Source of the DNA: Nostocaceae cyanobacterium
GTDB lineage: Bacteria; Cyanobacteriota; Cyanobacteriia; Cyanobacteriales; Nostocaceae
NCBI GenBank assembly: GCA_030065825.1
Contig: JASJCY010000004.1
Location: forward strand, 19,305-83,304
DNA length: 64,000 nt
Direction: 5' to 3'
The notes under the pieces: model-generated
Told to the model about the DNA's origin: nothing
The model's input: the letters and a program-made list of their open reading frames with translations, nothing else
Database searches by the model: none
Shown here: one piece after another, positions 1-8,641 of the stretch
Layout: each line of letters starts with the position of its first letter
Numbering within the stretch: position 1 is the stretch's first letter
Made by a program: the position numbers and the translations under genes

Positions 1-2805
1 ACTTGACTGTTGAGCGATCGCACGGGCAATATGTACACCAGGACTGTTACCTAAAACTGCTTCTATTTCACCCAATTCCACCCGGAAACCGCGAATCTTC
101 ACCTGATGGTCATTACGACCTAAATATTCGATTTCCCCATTAGGTAAATATCTAGCCAAATCCCCTGTTTTATAAATTCGGTCTCCTCCTTGGGGATTAG
201 CAGGGTTCACCACCATCCTCTCGGCAGTCAGCTGGGGTCGATTCAGATAACCACGGGTGACACCTCCTCCACCCACATACATTTCACCCACCACTCCCGT
301 GGGTACTGGTTGTCCATAACCATCCAGAATATAAATACAAAGGTCCGGGATCGGTTGACCTATTAAACTACCCCGTTGCTGCTTCACATCCCGGAAGCGA
401 ATCGGACGATAAGTCACATGTACCGTTGTTTCCGTAATTCCATACATGTTGACTAACTGGGGAAAATCCTCAGCATGACGGTCAAACCAAGGTTCTAAAC
501 TCCCTAAATCTAAAGCTTCTCCCCCAAAAATCACATAACGCAGATTTAGTTCACTTTCTCGACAAATCACAGACTCTGCTTGGATCAATTGTCGAAAAGC
601 TGATGGAGTTTGGTTTAAAACCGTAACTCGGCGATCGCACAGCAAATTATAAAAATCTTCCGCTGAACGACTCACCAAATAAGGAATCACAATCAAACTT
701 CCACCAAAGAAGAAAGCACCCCACATCTCCCATACAGAGAAATCAAAAGCATAGGAGTGAAACAGAGTCCACACATCCTGATGATTAAAGTGGAACCAAT
801 TTTCTGTGGCTAACATCAACCGCACCACATTCCTATGGCTAACCACCACCCCTTTAGGCTTTCCAGTGGAACCAGAAGTATAAATAATGTAAGCAGCATT
901 ATCCGGACAAATTCTCACCTCTGGATTACTAGACTTCTGTTTTTCCAGTTCCCCTTGGATCTGATCCAGAAAAACCACCTCTGCTTCGTGTGCTGGAAGT
1001 TGTTCCCTAAATTCCTCTTGGGTGAGTATAACCCCAACCTGGCTATCCTCAACCATATAAATCACCCGTTCCGCAGGATAATCAGGATCAAAAGGAACGT
1101 AAGTACCTCCCGCTTTTAACACAGCCAGAATCGCTACTACCATATCCAAAGAACGATTCAGCCACAATCCCACCCGTGATTCCGGTTTCACCCCCAAAGC
1201 AATCAAATGGTGTGCTAAACGGTTCGCACGTTCATTTAACTCTCCATAGGTCAGAGATTCATCTGCAAAACTTAACGCCGTTTTTTGGGGACGCAAAGCT
1301 GCTTGTTGGCTAAAAACTTCATGCAAACAAGACTCCACCGCAAAACTCTGACTGGGAGTTGCAGGCATTAACTGAGTATACTCTTCGGTCAGCAGAATCG
1401 GTAAATGGCAGACTGGAGTATCCCCTTGGGTGACTAAATTCTCCAGTAAATTGCAGAAATGACGGCTAAAACGTTCTACCGTTTCCCGACTAAACAAATC
1501 AGTATTGTAAGAAAAAACACCCTCTAGACTGTCTTCACTCTCTGTAATAAACAGTTCTAAATCAAAACGAGCAGCTTCCTTATTAGCCAAAGGACTAACA
1601 GTTAAACCCCCTGTACTCAACTGAGTTTTAGGCGCATTCAACAAAGTAAACGCAATTTGAAACAGAGGATTGCGGCTAGTATCACGCTCTACATGTAACC
1701 TTTCCACCAGAGTCTCAAAAGGCACATCTGCATGGTCAAAACCTTGGAGAACAGTTTCTTTAACTCTCCTCACCAGAGTACGAAAACTTGGCTCCCCAGA
1801 CAGATCCGTGCGAATCACCAACATATTCACGAAAAAACCGATCAGTTTTTCGCTGTCAATACCCGGACGGTTAGCAATAGAAGTACCGACAGGAATATCA
1901 TCCTGACCAGAATAACGACCCAGAAACACACTAAAAGCAGCCATCAGAGTCATAAACAGAGTGACATCCTCATGGCTTGTAAATTGGCGAATTTTAGTAG
2001 TTAGGGAAGCAGGGATAGAGAAACTAAACAAATCTCCCTGAAACGATTGTAGCTTCGGTCTCGGGAACTCCGTCGGAAATTGCAGCACTGGTAATTGGGC
2101 TAATTGATTCTCCCAATAATCCAAGTGCGTCGATATCACTTCATCGTTATATTGCTCTTTTTGCCAAATAGCATAATCAGCATATTGAATCCTTAACTCC
2201 TCAAGTCCAGTACTATCTCCTTTGAGGTCTAAATGATAAAGACTAGCTAATTCTTGAATAATGATCCCCAAAGACCAACCATCAGCAATGATATGATGAA
2301 AAGTCAGGGCTAAAACATGTTCTGTTGGGGTCAGATGATAAAGCCGCATCTGAGCCAATGGACCCCTCTCCAGATTAAAAGAATATTGTGACTCTACAGG
2401 TGCGATCCCAGAAATTCTCTCTTCAATTTCTGCTGATGCAATATCGCTCCAATCCTCTAATTGTAGTTCAGATAAGGGATGAGGGTGAATTTTTTGCCAC
2501 GGTTCACCGTCAATAGTCATAAATGTAGTGCGGAGGCTTTCGTGACGTTGCTGTAATTGTTGAAAGGCTAATTTTAAAGCTTCTATCTCTAACTTGCCAT
2601 CTAGACGAAAGACAGCACAGATATTATAGGCTGAAGAAGTAGGTTCTAATTCATACAAAAACCATAAACGTCTTTGTTGGTAAGATGCTGGAGCTTTTGT
2701 TACACCACGACGCTCAATCAGAAACTTGTCTTCTTGGCGATCAACTCCTTCTTCTTCAAGAAGTAATTCCAAAAGTTCAAAGTCGTCTACTTCTGAAAAA
2801 GTCAT
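1..2805 (-). CDS. NRPS, C-A(Thr) fragment cut by the left edge
   Basis: The minus-strand frame is open from an ATG at 2805-2803 down to base 1 (935 codons), so the gene continues outside the window. A short acidic, Leu/Glu-rich N-terminus (about residues 1-45) precedes a condensation domain with HHIIADGWS near residue 168, the L-to-L type. The adenylation domain follows, with TSGSTGKPKG near 642, FDFSVWEMW, NMYGITETTVH near 787, and RGFRVELGEIE just before the edge. Aligned by eye to GrsA, the specificity code is DFWNIGMVHK, the classical Thr code. The carrier protein and anything further are off the window; an N-methyltransferase inserted after A8 would also start there. An LCL-type C domain is what one expects after the non-epimerised Gly module that ends the plus-strand NRPS series, so this is the likely next enzyme of the line. 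NRPS identity is certain; its place in the order is inferred. Confidence 0.95.
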   Translation of the reverse strand, partial: MTFSEVDDFELLELLLEEEGVDRQEDKFLIERRGVTKAPASYQQRRLWFLYELEPTSSAYNICAVFRLDGKLEIEALKLAFQQLQQRHESLRTTFMTIDGEPWQKIHPHPLSELQLEDWSDIASAEIEERISGIAPVESQYSFNLERGPLAQMRLYHLTPTEHVLALTFHHIIADGWSLGIIIQELASLYHLDLKGDSTGLEELRIQYADYAIWQKEQYNDEVISTHLDYWENQLAQLPVLQFPTEFPRPKLQSFQGDLFSFSIPASLTTKIRQFTSHEDVTLFMTLMAAFSVFLGRYSGQDDIPVGTSIANRPGIDSEKLIGFFVNMLVIRTDLSGEPSFRTLVRRVKETVLQGFDHADVPFETLVERLHVERDTSRNPLFQIAFTLLNAPKTQLSTGGLTVSPLANKEAARFDLELFITESEDSLEGVFSYNTDLFSRETVERFSRHFCNLLENLVTQGDTPVCHLPILLTEEYTQLMPATPSQSFAVESCLHEVFSQQAALRPQKTALSFADESLTYGELNERANRLAHHLIALGVKPESRVGLWLNRSLDMVVAILAVLKAGGTYVPFDPDYPAERVIYMVEDSQVGVILTQEEFREQLPAHEAEVVFLDQIQGELEKQKSSNPEVRICPDNAAYIIYTSGSTGKPKGVVVSHRNVVRLMLATENWFHFNHQDVWTLFHSYAFDFSVWEMWGAFFFGGSLIVIPYLVSRSAEDFYNLLCDRRVTVLNQTPSAFRQLIQAESVICRESELNLRYVIFGGEALDLGSLEPWFDRHAEDFPQLVNMYGITETTVHVTYRPIRFRDVKQQRGSLIGQPIPDLCIYILDGYGQPVPTGVVGEMYVGGGGVTRGYLNRPQLTAERMVVNPANPQGGDRIYKTGDLARYLPNGEIEYLGRNDHQVKIRGFRVELGEIEAVLGNSPGVHIARAIAQQSS

Positions 2806-3179
2806 AATTAATACTCAGAATGTAATAAATAGATAGGTGGCGAAAAATAAACGTGGTATAAAAAACAGTAAGTACTTACAAAGAGAATTTTGGATTTTGG
2901 CTAATTTTTCAGGTCTTATGAGAATATTGCCAGATTTGAGCGATAAATACAACAGGACTTACGATATTGTCACAATTAGTCCTCGTCGGTACCTGTATAC
3001 CTCCAGGGAACCTCTCCTAGAATCGCTACGGGAAGAGGGGGAAGAGGGGGAAGAGGGGGAAGAGGGGGAAGAGTGGGAAGAGGGAGAAGAGTGGGAAGAG
3101 TGGGAAGAGTGGGAAGAGTGGGAGACATTTTTATAGGTAATCTGAGAACACCGAAGGGAGTAATACAAATGACAAATGA
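2806..3179. repeat. Spacer with GAAGAGGGG-type tandem repeat
   Basis: No gene is supported here. From about 3030 to 3125 a 9-10 nt purine unit (GAAGAGGGG, drifting to GAAGAGTGG) is repeated about ten times. Its reading frames give only Glu/Gly or Ser/Pro runs. A piece around 2953-2985 begins with AGGACTTACG and ends near TTAGTCCT, resembling the ends of a dispersed element also seen near 24240 and 61893. Confidence 0.75.
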
Positions 3180-3962
3180 CTAATGACTAATATCAGCTCC
3201 ACCATCTACTTCAATGATCCGACCTGTAAAATAATCACATTCAATGATAAAACGCATAGCTAACCAAATTTCATATGGATCAGCCATTCGTCCTAGAGGA
3301 ATTTTAGAGATTATATCAGCCTGGGTTTGTTCAGAAACCTGACTTAAGATAGATGTTTTTGTCAATCCGGGAGCAATTCCTGCAACTCGAAATCCCAAAG
3401 GAGCCAATTCCAAAGCCCAAGTACGGGTTTGGGCATCAAGACCAGCTTTAGAAGCACTATAATTAGATTGACCAGGATTACCCGACCGCGTAATTGAAGA
3501 AATATTCACTATCAAACTAGGAGAGATATCCCTTTCTATAACCTCAGCAGCAAATTCTCGAGCCATCAAAAAAGAACCAGTCAGATTCACATCAAGGACT
3601 CGTTTCCATTGTGCTGTCGGTAGTTTACGTAACCAACCTTCATCTTCACGCATCACCAGTAAACCATCTTGAAGAATACCAGCATTGTTAACCAAAGTGT
3701 TAGCATATCCCATTTTTTCAAAAGCCTGGGACATAAAAGATTTCACCAGCGATTCATTGGCTACATCAACATACATTCCATAGATTTTTCCCGGTAAATT
3801 GGCGCTTTCAGCTTCTAATTCATTCAAACCATCAACATTAATATCTCCTCCCACTACTATCCCACCTGTACGTGCAAGTTCAACAGCAATACAACGTCCA
3901 ATTCCACTCGCAGCACCAGTAACTATTGCTCGAATATTCTCTATTTTCATCCCTTTAACCAC
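3180..3962 (-). CDS. Short-chain dehydrogenase/reductase (FabG-like)
   Basis: This is a classical SDR of about 260 residues. The nucleotide-binding motif TGAASGIG lies near residues 15-22, NNAG near 91, and the catalytic Ser followed by YSASK lies near 155-172. The C-terminal part has the PGLTKTS and EVDGGADIS segments typical of FabG-type 3-oxoacyl or 3-hydroxyacyl oxidoreductases. It is on the minus strand between the ABC exporter and the left-edge NRPS and is probably co-transcribed with them, so it may adjust the oxidation state of the acyl chain or a sugar or residue of the product; the substrate is not visible. The start could be GTG at 3962 or ATG at 3950; neither has a convincing ribosome site. 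Confidence 0.85.
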   Translation of the reverse strand: MVKGMKIENIRAIVTGAASGIGRCIAVELARTGGIVVGGDINVDGLNELEAESANLPGKIYGMYVDVANESLVKSFMSQAFEKMGYANTLVNNAGILQDGLLVMREDEGWLRKLPTAQWKRVLDVNLTGSFLMAREFAAEVIERDISPSLIVNISSITRSGNPGQSNYSASKAGLDAQTRTWALELAPLGFRVAGIAPGLTKTSILSQVSEQTQADIISKIPLGRMADPYEIWLAMRFIIECDYFTGRIIEVDGGADISH

Positions 3963-4482
3963 AAAATAATAATATATAAAAGCCCCCTAGAGGCAGAGCC
4001 TCTTGTCAACCCCCTAGAGACAGAGTCTCTCGGAATCGGTTTCCAGCCTCTTTCCCTCGTCCCTCTTTCCCTCGTCCCTCGTTCCCAGCCTCCCTCGTTC
4101 CCAGCCTCCGGGCTGGGAATGCAGTTTGAGAGGCTCAGCCTCTTGTCAACCCCCCAGAGGCAGAGCCTCTGAGGATGAGTTTCCAGCCAGGAGACTGGAA
4201 ACTAGTACTCCACTAAGTAAACTATGCCGGGTTAATAAGGAAAGAACAAAGTTTTTTCTCCCCCCTCTCCCCCCTCTTCCCCCTCTTCCCCCTCTTCCCC
4301 CTCTCTGCCTTTACCCCGCAAAGTTGGTGTGGTGGACTTCCCTCGTTCCCAGCCTCTGGGCTGGGAATGCAGTTTCAGAGGCTCTGCCTTTTGTCAACCC
4401 CCTAGAGGCAGAGCCTCTGAGGATGAGTTTCCAGCCTGGAGACTGGAAACTAGTTGGACTGGAGGTCAGTTCTGGAGGTCAG
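3963..4482. repeat. Non-coding repeat block with 115-bp duplicated palindromic unit
   Basis: No gene is supported. A unit of about 115 bp occurs at 4092-4206 and again at 4340-4454, nearly identical. Each contains stacked palindromes: CCAGCCT(C)CGGGCTGGG, AGAGGCAGAGCCTCT and a CCAGCC-GGAGACTGG hairpin. A shorter relative precedes it at about 3983-4060. Between the copies is a polypyrimidine CCCCTCTTC array at about 4258-4306. The frame open across part of this block is repeat-derived. Confidence 0.8.
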
Positions 4483-6138
4483 TTAGGGAAGAGTGACAAT
4501 AATTTCATGATATTTCTTGAGATCGGGACGATGACCAACGCTAATAAAGGTTGTTCCTGTCTCTAATAAAAGGTGATACAAATGTTCTTCATTGTGAACA
4601 TCCAAAGCGCTTGTTGCTTCGTCTAAAATAGTATACTTCGGTTTCCTAACCAAGATTCGGGCAAAAGCAAGCCTTTGTTGTTCTCCTAAAGAAAGAACAT
4701 CACTCCAATCTTCCTCTGCTAATAAACCTCCGGATTGTTCTACTAAATGTGACAAATGTACTTGCTGGAGAACTTGATAGAGTTGTTCATCACTAATATC
4801 ATCTTTAGGGTTAGTATAGAGTAATTGTTCCCGAAGAGTTCCTAAAATCATGTAAGGACGCTGGGGTAAAAATAAGATTTCTTTTAATTCTGGACGAACA
4901 ACTACCCCTGTTCCCGAATTCCATAAACCAGCTAAAGCGCGTAGCAAAGAACTTTTTCCACATCCACTCTCCCCCATAATTAATAATCCCTGACCCCTTG
5001 GTACTTCTAATGAGAGATTTTCATATAAAATCTTTTCAGTCTTAGGAGTCTGGACAGTCAGGTTTTCAACGGCTAAACGATTATCTATAACTACATCAAT
5101 ATTTCTACCATTAGCTACTTTTCCTCTTGGCTGTTTGAGATAATCATAAAATACATGTAAGCGATTTATCGAAGCTGCAAATTTAGTAAATTTGTCAAAG
5201 CGATACATAATCAAATTTACAGAAAAAGCAACTTGTCCAAAAGCACCACTTGCTTCTGTAACTTTTCCGACCTCAATTTCTCCTGAGAGAATCTGACCTG
5301 CCAAAATTAATGGTGGTATCACCCAAGGAAGATTACCAAACTGATCTTTGAAGACATTAAAATACATCTCTGACCATAGGATCAATTTTTTAAAATTATT
5401 AAACAAAATATTGAATATCAGTTTAACTTTGTTATCTTCCTGAGAGATAGCATTATAAAAGGCAATAGATTCGGCATTTTCACGAATACGGACTAAACCA
5501 AAGCGAAAATCAGCTTCTTTCCTCAGTTGTTCAGAATGTAATTTAGTTAATTTTCTGCCGTAGCCACTAATAGTTATGGTGTAAGCTAATGTCGAATAAA
5601 TTATCAAACTAAAAACCAAAGTTGGAGAAATAGACCAGAGAATAACGCTAAAAGCAATGACAACAAAGACAGATTCAATTATATTCACCAAAAACTCAAG
5701 AGATTCTTGGCAAAAGCTATCAACGTCTTCAGAAATACGTTGGTCTGGGTTATCAATCTCTTGGTGGGAGTGGCTTAAATCGTAAAAAGCGCGATTACTG
5801 AAATATTTGTCAAGTAAATGATGGGTTAACCACCGTCGCCAATAAAGACCTATTGTCTTTCGTAAATAGCCATAGCCAGAATTGAGTAAACCAAAGAAGA
5901 TTATTCCCGTGATTGCAAATACTACAACTTGGGAGAATCTATCAGCATCCTTAGCTGCAAGAGAAGAAATCAAATTTCCCTGTTGAGTATTTAAGAAAAC
6001 CTTAATTTGGGTGTTGGCGAATAATAAAACTGCCAAAAGCAAAAGTAGACCTATAGCACCTTTTTTTTCATCCCCTAACCAATATAGTTTGGAAATCACC
6101 CAAAAGCGCTTAAACACTGTAAATTTGAATCTATCCAT
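4483..6138 (-). CDS. ABC transporter, SbmA/BacA/YddA-like half transporter
   Basis: The 551-residue protein fuses an N-terminal membrane domain of the ABC_membrane_2 type to a C-terminal ATPase. Hydrophobic segments are visible near residues 27-46, 70-95, 150-190 and 270-290. Walker A is GESGCGKSS near residue 389, the signature is LSLGEQQR near 484, and Walker B runs into LDEATSALD near 500, all intact. It would act as a homodimer in the inner membrane. Relatives export or import peptides, and in cyanobacterial lipopeptide clusters such proteins are the usual product exporter. It is the first gene of the minus-strand unit, divergent from mbtH across a 600-bp spacer. It ends in repeat DNA. 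Confidence 0.9.
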   Translation of the reverse strand: MDRFKFTVFKRFWVISKLYWLGDEKKGAIGLLLLLAVLLFANTQIKVFLNTQQGNLISSLAAKDADRFSQVVVFAITGIIFFGLLNSGYGYLRKTIGLYWRRWLTHHLLDKYFSNRAFYDLSHSHQEIDNPDQRISEDVDSFCQESLEFLVNIIESVFVVIAFSVILWSISPTLVFSLIIYSTLAYTITISGYGRKLTKLHSEQLRKEADFRFGLVRIRENAESIAFYNAISQEDNKVKLIFNILFNNFKKLILWSEMYFNVFKDQFGNLPWVIPPLILAGQILSGEIEVGKVTEASGAFGQVAFSVNLIMYRFDKFTKFAASINRLHVFYDYLKQPRGKVANGRNIDVVIDNRLAVENLTVQTPKTEKILYENLSLEVPRGQGLLIMGESGCGKSSLLRALAGLWNSGTGVVVRPELKEILFLPQRPYMILGTLREQLLYTNPKDDISDEQLYQVLQQVHLSHLVEQSGGLLAEEDWSDVLSLGEQQRLAFARILVRKPKYTILDEATSALDVHNEEHLYHLLLETGTTFISVGHRPDLKKYHEIIVTLP

Positions 6139-6738
6139 CGTTTTTGCGGCACCTCCAGGAGTCTAAACAAATTGAGATTCCCACAAATACCGCCCTCCAT
6201 GAGTTAAAGGACAAAAATTTTAAATCTGATTTTAGTCTATTTTGGCTTAAACGTTTACTTTTGCTTTATATTTTAGGGCAGGCAGGATGCCCACCCCACT
6301 CATATTCATCCGTTGATTGAGCAATGATATTTTTATGTTTTCAGAGAATATAAATAACCCTAAGTTCAGCACTTGATATAGTGTAAATAATCACAAAAAA
6401 ACATGTATCTATACGATTGTTAATTAATATTATTTATGTACATGATATTTTTGTGATACTCTACTAAAAGCTGATTCATTGACAAAAGTCTTAAAATCTC
6501 CATTATGCTAACTTTCTCAATCTTGACTTTTTGTTGATGGCAATAGTAGTGCATCAGTACTATTGAACATTGCTTTGCTCTAACCCCTGTCAGATAAAGA
6601 TTCCAAACTCAATTATTTAATAGAAAGTCTGAATTAAAGGTTTATCTTGCTATGAGCGATTCTCGGTTTTAAGGGTATTTGCCACCCTCTGAGCTAGCTG
6701 CATCATAACCATACCATCTTGCAAGGTTAATAAAAATT
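6139..6738. promoter_or_regulatory. Divergent intergenic region of the cluster
   Basis: This 600-bp AT-rich spacer separates the leftward exporter gene from the rightward mbtH gene, so both promoters should lie in it. I see no open frame, RNA gene or clear operator. It contains a short hairpin-like GGGCAGGCAGGATGCCCACCCC piece at about 6276-6297 that resembles the degenerate GGGACAGGCAAGATGCC repeat family. Promoter placement is inferred only from gene orientation. Confidence 0.5.
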
Positions 6739-6957
6739 ATGAAAGTAGAACAAAATAACGACACCATTTATCTGGTGGTAGTCAATCACGAAGAACAATA
6801 TTCCATTTGGCCTCAATGGAAACAGGATTTACCATTAGGGTGGAAAGCTGTAGGGAAAGAAGGTTCCAAAGAGGAATGTTTAGCATATATTGAGGAAGTG
6901 TGGACAGATATGCGTCCCCTGAGCTTGCGTCAGGCGATGGCAAAAGCACAAAATTAA
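6739..6957 (+). CDS. MbtH-like protein
   Basis: The 72-residue protein has the full family signature: [36 protein letters not shown]. Length is typical for the family. MbtH proteins bind NRPS adenylation domains and are needed for their solubility or activity. As the only such gene seen in the window, it probably serves several of the eight A domains. It is the first plus-strand gene, followed by a 681-bp array of inverted-repeat elements before the next gene. Confidence 0.97.
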   Translation: MKVEQNNDTIYLVVVNHEEQYSIWPQWKQDLPLGWKAVGKEGSKEECLAYIEEVWTDMRPLSLRQAMAKAQN

Positions 6958-7638
6958 ACAAACAGAAGGTATGAATGGACGTTAAGTAATAATCGTCCCC
7001 ACAGCAACCTTTAACATTGATCTGACTTGTCCTAGTGGTTTGTCCCATTAATTTCGTTCCGGTTTCCATCACACCCACCTGGGACTATAAGTCCCAGTCT
7101 AATAGTCAAAGTCATATAAATATGACTATAAAACTAGCCATCAAAACTAATGGGACAGAACACTAGTAGTCCACCACATTAATTCTGAGGGGTAGAGGAA
7201 TAAACCACAAAGGCATGAAGTACGCAAAGGAAGAGGGAGAGAAGATAAATAGAGATATTTATCCGGCAAAATTAATGTGGTCAAGTACTAGTACTTTGTC
7301 CCATTAATTTTTAGGGGTTGTGGCACAGGTATCCTGCCTGTGCAGTGGTCAGGCAAGGATGCCTGACCCACAAGTTATTATTTTTACCATCAAAATTAAT
7401 GGGACAGACCACTAGTGGTCTATGGGATTAATTCTCAGGGGTTGTGGCACAGGCATCCTGCCTGTGCAGTAGTTAGGTAAGTATGTCTGACCATAGCGTG
7501 ATTATTTTTACTATCAAAATTAGTGCGATAGACCGCTAGTTGACCATAAACTGACCCTAGACAAAAAATCCTAACGGTTAAAGTCTGATTAGTAAATTTG
7601 CACTGTATCAGTTCGATGAGCAAAGTGTATTTCAATCC
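6958..7638. repeat. Tandem array of four MITE-like elements
   Basis: Four elements of about 128-135 bp lie head to tail, each bounded by CTAG and sharing the CTAG with its neighbour: 7032-7166, 7163-7291, 7288-7415 and 7412-7539. Ends are inverted repeats. For example CTAGTGGTTTGTCCCATTAA at 7032 pairs with TTAATGGGACAGACCACTAG at 7396-7415. Interiors differ: elements 3 and 4 share a GGCACAGG-CATCCTGCCTGTGC hairpin; element 1 carries TGGGACTATAAGTCCCA; element 2 has a family variant with CACATTAATT ends. No transposase is present. The rest of the spacer shows no gene. Confidence 0.75.
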
Positions 7639-8394
7639 ATGAATAAGATTCCCAAAATCATACATCAGGTTTTTTTCTCAGGAGAAGCAGCGATACCAGA
7701 GAACTATCGTCGTTATAGTCAAACAGTTAAAGAGCATCATCCCCATTGGGAACATGTTTTTTGGGATGAAACCAAAGCCAGAAAATTTATGGAGGAGAAT
7801 TATTCTTGGTTTCTGAGCGTGTTTGACTCTTATCCATATCCAATTCAGCGTTTCGATGCTATACGCTATTTTATTCTTCACTACTATGGTGGATTCTATG
7901 TGGATATGGATATTGAATGTCTCAAACCAATTGATGATTTACTCGAAGGCTTTGAACTAGTGCTGTCAAAAGCCTATGATGCCTATAGTAATGCCATCAT
8001 GGGTAGTGTTCCAGGACATCCAGTTTGGTTAGAAGTTTTTGAGGGATTAAAAAAACGCCAAGATAGGTCTTTATTGCAAAATAATCCCTTGAAGAACTCT
8101 ATGCCATATTATGTTTCTTACAGCACCGGACCAGTTTTATTAAGTGATTGTGTACTAGGAGGAAAATTTCACAAAAGACCCGAAGTCCGTAGTTGTCCAA
8201 GTTACATTTTTGAACCGAATACTGCCGTAGAAATCGATGGAAAATTCTACAAATTACAAGGCAAACAAGAATCCTATACAATACACCATATGACTTCCCA
8301 TTGGGTTCCTCTGCATCAAAAAATATTCACTATTATTTTCGATTTTCTTGCCAAACCCTACTGGAGTCTGCGCTCCTTACGGACGCTAAAATAA
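7639..8394 (+). CDS. GT32-like glycosyltransferase (OCH1/capsular type)
   Basis: The 251-residue protein opens with IPKIIHQVFFSG, then has a FDAIRYFILHYYGGFYVDMD block near residues 75-93. This is the DxD-containing donor-binding signature of the GT32/Gly_transf_sug family (DXD as DMD). Members transfer mannose, glucose or similar sugars from nucleotide donors. Within the cluster it is a candidate to glycosylate the lipopeptide, for example a Thr hydroxyl or an acyl hydroxyl. It sits between mbtH and the P450 pair. No signal peptide or membrane segment is seen, so it is probably cytoplasmic. Sugar and acceptor cannot be told from sequence. Confidence 0.85.
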   Translation: MNKIPKIIHQVFFSGEAAIPENYRRYSQTVKEHHPHWEHVFWDETKARKFMEENYSWFLSVFDSYPYPIQRFDAIRYFILHYYGGFYVDMDIECLKPIDDLLEGFELVLSKAYDAYSNAIMGSVPGHPVWLEVFEGLKKRQDRSLLQNNPLKNSMPYYVSYSTGPVLLSDCVLGGKFHKRPEVRSCPSYIFEPNTAVEIDGKFYKLQGKQESYTIHHMTSHWVPLHQKIFTIIFDFLAKPYWSLRSLRTLK

Positions 8395-8641
8395 ACAACT
8401 ATCGGCAGGCAAAGTTAGTGATTGCTAAAGGTTTAAGAAGATGGAAGTGAAAGATAATTTTATACTTACCTAATGATATGAATGTAGTTATGGATACGAC
8501 CTGATGAGTATAATTACGGCTTTTAAAAATTGAAATAATTGCGATGCAATTGCCAAGTTTCAGATAACGATTGTGCGATCGCAACAATCAATCAATATTT
8601 ATTGACCAGACTGATTTTGATCATAGAAGAAAATTATCCCA

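Noticed and set aside
2837..3136. 99-codon plus-strand frame rich in Glu
   Set aside because: Its second half is the GAAGAGGGG array and its first half resembles no protein. The low-complexity translation is a by-product of the repeat.
4126..4566. 146-codon plus-strand frame
   Set aside because: It runs through the palindromic units and polypyrimidine array and into the antisense of the exporter gene.
6782..7078. 98-codon minus-strand frame opposite mbtH
   Set aside because: It is antisense to the well-supported mbtH gene and extends into the inverted-repeat array.
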